Shown here: positions 33,779-36,286 of the stretch, piece by piece
How the letters are laid out: every line of letters starts with the position of its first letter
How positions within the stretch are numbered: the stretch's first letter is position 1
Assembly (NCBI GenBank): GCA_023143145.1
Contig: JAGLID010000002.1
Span: forward strand, 1 to 36,286
DNA: 36,286 nt
Source: Minisyncoccota bacterium
Lineage (GTDB): Bacteria; Patescibacteriota; Minisyncoccia; JAHIHE01; JAGLIN01
Direction: 5' to 3'
The notes under the pieces: model-generated
The model's database searches: none
Told to the model about the DNA's origin: nothing
What the model saw: only the letters and a program-made list of their open reading frames with translations
Program-made: the position numbers and the translations under genes

Positions 33779-33853
33779 TTTGTCATCCTGAGCTTGTCGA
33801 AAGTTGGTAAACACGCAAAATTTAGCGTAGTTCGACAAACTCACTATGACAAA
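33779..33853. repeat. 75-bp inverted repeat element (TTTGTCAT...ATGACAAA)
   Basis: A 23-base left arm (33779-33801) starting TTTGTCATCCTGAG pairs with a right arm (33831-33853) at 20 of 23 positions, with a 29-base centre. The outer sequence is shared with the half-element at 6144. It looks like a small non-coding mobile or REP-like element in the 207-base spacer between two minus-strand genes. Confidence 0.75.
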
Positions 33854-33893
33854 TTTAGCTATTTCGTAATTCAAAATAATTAGCTTTGATTTA

Positions 33894-34355
33894 TTATTTC
33901 AATATTATTTTATTCCCAGCCTCAATTCCCATCTCCTCCGCTAATCCACTATTTATTTCCAAAACATATTTTGCTTTTTGATTTGGTCCAAAAGATTCAC
34001 ATTGTTCAACCTTACAGGGCTGGGCATTTTTTTGAATAAAAATAATTTTATCATTCGTATTAATCCAAATGATATCGAGAGGAATCAATGTGTTCTTCAT
34101 CCAAAAATTATGAATCCCTTCTTTTTCAAATATAAAAAACATCCCATCATCAGCCAGCATGTTTTTTCTGTTCATTAATCCGATTTCTCTTTTTTGTGGA
34201 GTATCTGCGATTTCTACATCAAAACAATTACTTTCGATACATACCATGGTAGAGATGGGTTTCAAACCTGTCCCTACGTTATTCACACCATTTTGCGGAA
34301 ACAAATAAATTACAATAATAATTACAATCAATAAAATATAGATTAGTTTTTTCAT
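33894..34355 (-). CDS. DUF192 family protein with a REP-like sequence in its coding region
   Basis: This 153-residue protein has an N-terminal hydrophobic segment (about 4-19) that anchors or exports it, then a linker, then a DUF192 domain from about residue 35. ADTPQKREIGLMNRKNM, GMFFIFEKEGIHNFWMKNTL and PLDIIWIN are classic family strings, and LEINSGLAEEMGI closes it. DUF192 proteins are small beta-barrel proteins of unknown activity, often exported. The linker VGTGLKPIST (about residues 27-36) is encoded exactly by a 30-base REP-like palindrome (34249-34277 core), so a mobile repeat has become part of the protein without breaking the frame. It is transcribed divergently from the amidohydrolase. 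Confidence 0.88.
   Translation of the reverse strand: MKKLIYILLIVIIIVIYLFPQNGVNNVGTGLKPISTMVCIESNCFDVEIADTPQKREIGLMNRKNMLADDGMFFIFEKEGIHNFWMKNTLIPLDIIWINTNDKIIFIQKNAQPCKVEQCESFGPNQKAKYVLEINSGLAEEMGIEAGNKIILK
34249..34277. repeat. REP-like palindrome inside the DUF192 gene
   Basis: A 14-bp stem pairs GTAGAGATGGGTTT with AAACCTGTCCCTAC across a one-base tip, with one mismatch and two G-T pairs. It resembles the GACGGGTTACAAACCCGTC variant in the RAYT element and lies between the membrane segment and the domain of the protein. Confidence 0.75.
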
Positions 34356-34606
34356 ATTTTATATAAAAATTTATTCAACTGTTGTCGGATATGTCAGACA
34401 CGAGATAATATGATTTTCATCTTATCTTAGCTTAAAATTAACTTAGCTTAAAATAATTACAATAGATTCAAAGTAAAAATTCTAATTACATTATAATATG
34501 TTTATACAGCGTTGACAATCCTAATTATAAAAATAATTTAAAAATATGTTCAAAACTATAACTCAAAATTCAATGTGTTTATCACTTATCAATAATATAC
34601 GCAAAT

Positions 34607-34680
34607 GGCCGAAGCTTTTTATTATGCTCAAATAAAAATATCTTAAAACTAACAAAAAGATTCGGCCTACAAAATAGGTC
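34607..34680 (+). promoter_or_regulatory. Candidate attenuator: two mutually exclusive hairpins
   Basis: Arm A (34607-34623, GGCCGAAGCTTTTTATT) pairs with arm B (34651-34667, AACAAAAAGATTCGGCC) at 15 of 17 positions. The end of arm B (CGGCC) is also the left side of a terminator-like hairpin, CGGCCTA-CAAAA-TAGGTCG (34663-34681), followed by TTTTATTTT. Only one of the two can form, as in attenuators. It lies about 250 bases before the amidohydrolase start with no plus-strand gene upstream, so a leader function is plausible. Confidence 0.45.
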
Positions 34681-34920
34681 GTTTTATTTTGACTAGTTCT
34701 CCCTTATTTTACTTTATTCACTTCTACCGAGTTTGTCTTTCGGAGATTAATTCAAGAAAATATTAATTAATAATTATTCGTCTATCTCTCGGAATGACAC
34801 ATAACCTTTATACACAATCTAGATCTGTTAATCTCCTATTTTTTGCAAGTTGAAAATAATTTCATTTGCAAAAAACAGGAAATTATAATTCCTGCGTTCA
34901 TTGACAATTGAATATAAGAT

Positions 34921-34926
34921 GAGGTG
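34921..34926 (+). promoter_or_regulatory. Shine-Dalgarno sequence that decides the amidohydrolase start
   Basis: GAGGTG stands 5 bases before an ATT codon at 34932 and 71 bases before the first ATG. This strong site contrasts with the A/T-only leaders of nearly all other genes here. Confidence 0.6.
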
Positions 34927-34931
34927 ATAAA

Positions 34932-35789
34932 ATTAGAAAAGAAATTAAAAAGAAACTTACACGTGCAAAGATCATTGATAATCATGCTCACCTGAGTATG
35001 TATCCCCAAAGCCGGGCGAATATGCAAAATTTGCAGGCAGATATGGCAAACAACAAAATTGATTTTGCCATTACTCTAGCAGCATATTTTCCCCGCAAAA
35101 CTGGAAGCATCTCAAATGAGCAAGTGCTTTCTGCTACTAAAGATTATGACAACATCATTGTCTTTGGTAGCTTAGATATCGAGAATAATCTCGACCAAGG
35201 AGTTGCGGAATTGAGAAGACTTCTGGAAGATGAGAAAATTTTTGGCATCAAGCTCTATCCGGGATATCAATTTTTCTATCCTAGCGACCAGAAAATTGAT
35301 GCCGTCTATGAACTGGCGCTTGAATTTAATGTGCCAGTTATGTTTCATAGCGGACTTGCCTATAAAAGTCCTGGGGGAATAAAATATTCCCGCCCGATTC
35401 ATTTTGATGATGTGGCAGGAAAATTTCCAGAGCTCAGGATAATTATCAGCCATCTTGGAGACCCAAACACAAAAGAAGCTGTGGCTGTGGCTCATAAAAA
35501 TCCGAATGTCTATTTGGACTTTTCCGGACTTATCAGCAACACAACTAAAAGCACAATCAAAGAGGATAAATGGAAGAGAAAAAATGAAGATATGATAGTC
35601 AAAACTGTAGCAGAAGCGATGACCGATTTGATGGGGACTGAAAAATTTATTTTCGGAACCGATTGGCCAATCTCTTCATATGAATCGTCTCTCAGGCTTG
35701 TTGACTCTCTAGAAGAAATTCTTGAGCTCAACAAAGAAGAGAAAGCACAAATACTATCCAAAAACATATTGAAAGTACTTGGAATATAA
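34932..35789 (+). CDS. Amidohydrolase family metal-dependent hydrolase, probable non-AUG start
   Basis: This is a TIM-barrel amidohydrolase (amidohydrolase 2 type). The first ATG in frame is at 34998, but the codons before it read AKIIDNHAHLS, and the HxH metal motif (His18, His20) is essential to the family, so translation must begin upstream. The frame is open back to a TGA at 34920, with no ATG, GTG or TTG. ATT at 34932, behind GAGGTG, gives 285 residues. A sequencing frameshift in the A-rich start is the alternative. Further metal-site segments are VMFHSG, IIISHLGDP and FIFGTDWPIS. It lies 12 bases before a CoaB-like gene, so the two form an operon. GC content and Shine-Dalgarno use differ from the rest of the window. 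Substrate is unknown. Confidence 0.78.
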   Translation: MRKEIKKKLTRAKIIDNHAHLSMYPQSRANMQNLQADMANNKIDFAITLAAYFPRKTGSISNEQVLSATKDYDNIIVFGSLDIENNLDQGVAELRRLLEDEKIFGIKLYPGYQFFYPSDQKIDAVYELALEFNVPVMFHSGLAYKSPGGIKYSRPIHFDDVAGKFPELRIIISHLGDPNTKEAVAVAHKNPNVYLDFSGLISNTTKSTIKEDKWKRKNEDMIVKTVAEAMTDLMGTEKFIFGTDWPISSYESSLRLVDSLEEILELNKEEKAQILSKNILKVLGI

Positions 35790-35794
35790 GGAGG
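35790..35794 (+). promoter_or_regulatory. Strong Shine-Dalgarno of the CoaB-like gene
   Basis: GGAGG lies directly after the amidohydrolase stop and 7 bases before the ATG at 35802, at optimal spacing. Confidence 0.8.
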
Positions 35795-35801
35795 TTGAAT
35801 A

Positions 35802-36286
35802 ATGGAAAATCAGATACTGAAAGGAAGAAAAATTATCGTAACTGCTGGAACAACTTGGGTTGAGATTGACAATGTTCGCGTTATCACAAACGTCTTTGGA
35901 GGGACGACAGGATACAGAATTGCAATTCTGGCTGCAAGTATGGGAGCAAATGTAACTCTTTTGCTGGGACCACACAATATCGAAGACACGACAATCTTTG
36001 CTGATGATCCTACCGAAATTGTTATGGATAAGGTCAAAAAAAACATGCTCGATAAAGAGGAGATTATCGCAGCGGGAGGAAGTCTGGAAATTGTACAATA
36101 TAACTATTTCCAAGAACTCATGGATTTGATGGAACGCTATATATCCACAAAAGAATTTGCAGCTGTTATCCATTCTGCCGCAGTTGCTGATTATGCCCCT
36201 GTGAAAACTGAGGGAAAAATTGGATCTGGTCTGGCTGGTTTTGATATCAAGACAACACAAACCCCAAAGATTATCAAACATATCAA
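35802..36286 (+). CDS. CoaB-like phosphopantothenate-cysteine ligase domain protein (partial, runs off the edge)
   Basis: The first 161 codons are present. RKIIVTAGTTWVEIDNVRVI followed by TNVFGGTTGYRIA is the Rossmann loop of the DFP/CoaB family, and MGANVTLLLGP continues it. AAVIHSAAVADYAPVK with the following EGKI matches the AAVADY...K segment whose lysine is catalytic in CoaB. TQTPKIIKHI matches the TP-x-I-I helix. CoaB joins phosphopantothenate to cysteine in coenzyme A synthesis. No CoaC flavoprotein domain precedes it, so this is a stand-alone ligase type. The common SSGKMG loop is GGTTGY here, so a related nucleotide-using ligase is possible. It is cotranscribed with the amidohydrolase. 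The C-terminus is outside the window. Confidence 0.75.
   Translation, partial: MENQILKGRKIIVTAGTTWVEIDNVRVITNVFGGTTGYRIAILAASMGANVTLLLGPHNIEDTTIFADDPTEIVMDKVKKNMLDKEEIIAAGGSLEIVQYNYFQELMDLMERYISTKEFAAVIHSAAVADYAPVKTEGKIGSGLAGFDIKTTQTPKIIKHI

Larger units (their letters stand above)
34356..34931. other. 576-base intergenic region, probable regulatory leader
   Basis: This stretch between divergent genes is A/T-rich and has no gene. It holds the paired hairpins at 34607-34680, a degenerate CTCGGAATGACAC motif at 34788-34800 related to the 33779 repeat, and the palindrome CAGGAA-ATTATAA-TTCCTG about 20 bases after the amino-acid-free TTTGCAAG-type strings near 34850-34897. Confidence 0.6.

Noticed and set aside
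34356-34931. T-box or known riboswitch in the leader
   Set aside because: No T-box antiterminator core or other known aptamer consensus is visible. Only the paired hairpins are supported.
1-36286. Alternative genetic code with TGA as glycine (as in Gracilibacteria)
   Set aside because: Almost all genes end in TAA or TAG, and yebC ends TGA-TAG, which is ambiguous. But all proteins are full length with normal glycine and tryptophan codons, so code 11 is sufficient.
1-36286. CRISPR array, tRNA or rRNA gene, prophage
   Set aside because: I saw no regularly spaced repeats, no cloverleaf with a conserved T-loop, no rRNA-like segment and no phage structural gene.

Overview
The window is about 36.3 kb of AT-rich bacterial DNA (roughly 30% GC by eye). 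Gene content suggests an uncultivated Patescibacteria/CPR-like bacterium: a GH57 amylase-family enzyme, short GT4 glycosyltransferases, a glycogen synthase fused to a kinase, an FISUMP-domain membrane protein, ATP-grasp ligases with a DUF1704 peptidase, and the yebC-ruvC neighbourhood. This placement is an inference from gene content, since no rRNA or ribosomal protein gene is present. Most start codons lack a Shine-Dalgarno sequence and sit behind A/T-only leaders. The two genes at the right edge are clear exceptions.

Layout. (1) 45-5904, minus strand: GH57 enzyme, FISUMP protein and two abutting paralogous GT4 glycosyltransferases. (2) 5905-8848: a small plus-strand cassette (alpha/beta hydrolase and a 2-hydroxyacid dehydrogenase-like protein) bracketed by two 128-bp direct repeats about 89% identical to each other. 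(3) 8849-12693, plus strand: a defence-like island with an EcoRI-family adenine methyltransferase, an AbiU2/HEPN-like protein, a truncated RhuM gene, a REP-associated tyrosine transposase (RAYT) with its palindromes, and a DUF262-HNH nuclease. The methyltransferase and nuclease genes are visibly GC-richer than their surroundings. (4) 12864-18306: a PEP-synthase-like phosphotransferase lacking the usual C-terminal barrel, a HAD hydrolase (convergent, with a shared terminator) and a glycogen synthase-APH kinase fusion. (5) 18592-24914, minus strand: a hypothetical protein with an internal duplication, two MFS transporters, an SdpI-like membrane protein and a TPR protein. (6) 25188-30662, minus strand: a compact five-gene operon of 7TM membrane protein, ATP-grasp/RimB-like protease fusion, DUF1704 metallopeptidase and two more ATP-grasp ligases. 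(7) 30816-34355, minus strand: ruvC, yebC, a bactofilin-like membrane protein and a DUF192 protein. (8) 34356-36286, plus strand: a structured leader, an amidohydrolase whose metal motif lies upstream of its first ATG, and the start of a CoaB-like gene cut by the window edge.

How the genes may work together. The GH57 enzyme and glycogen synthase fit a storage alpha-glucan cycle. The 25.2-30.7 kb operon combines three amide-forming ligases with two kinds of peptidase and a membrane protein, and is the best candidate for an undescribed peptide or amino-acid conjugate pathway. The 8.8-12.7 kb island looks like a modification/nuclease defence locus remodelled by the RAYT. REP palindromes related to that RAYT recur at 32.2 kb, and a similar palindrome at 34.25 kb lies in frame inside the DUF192 coding sequence.
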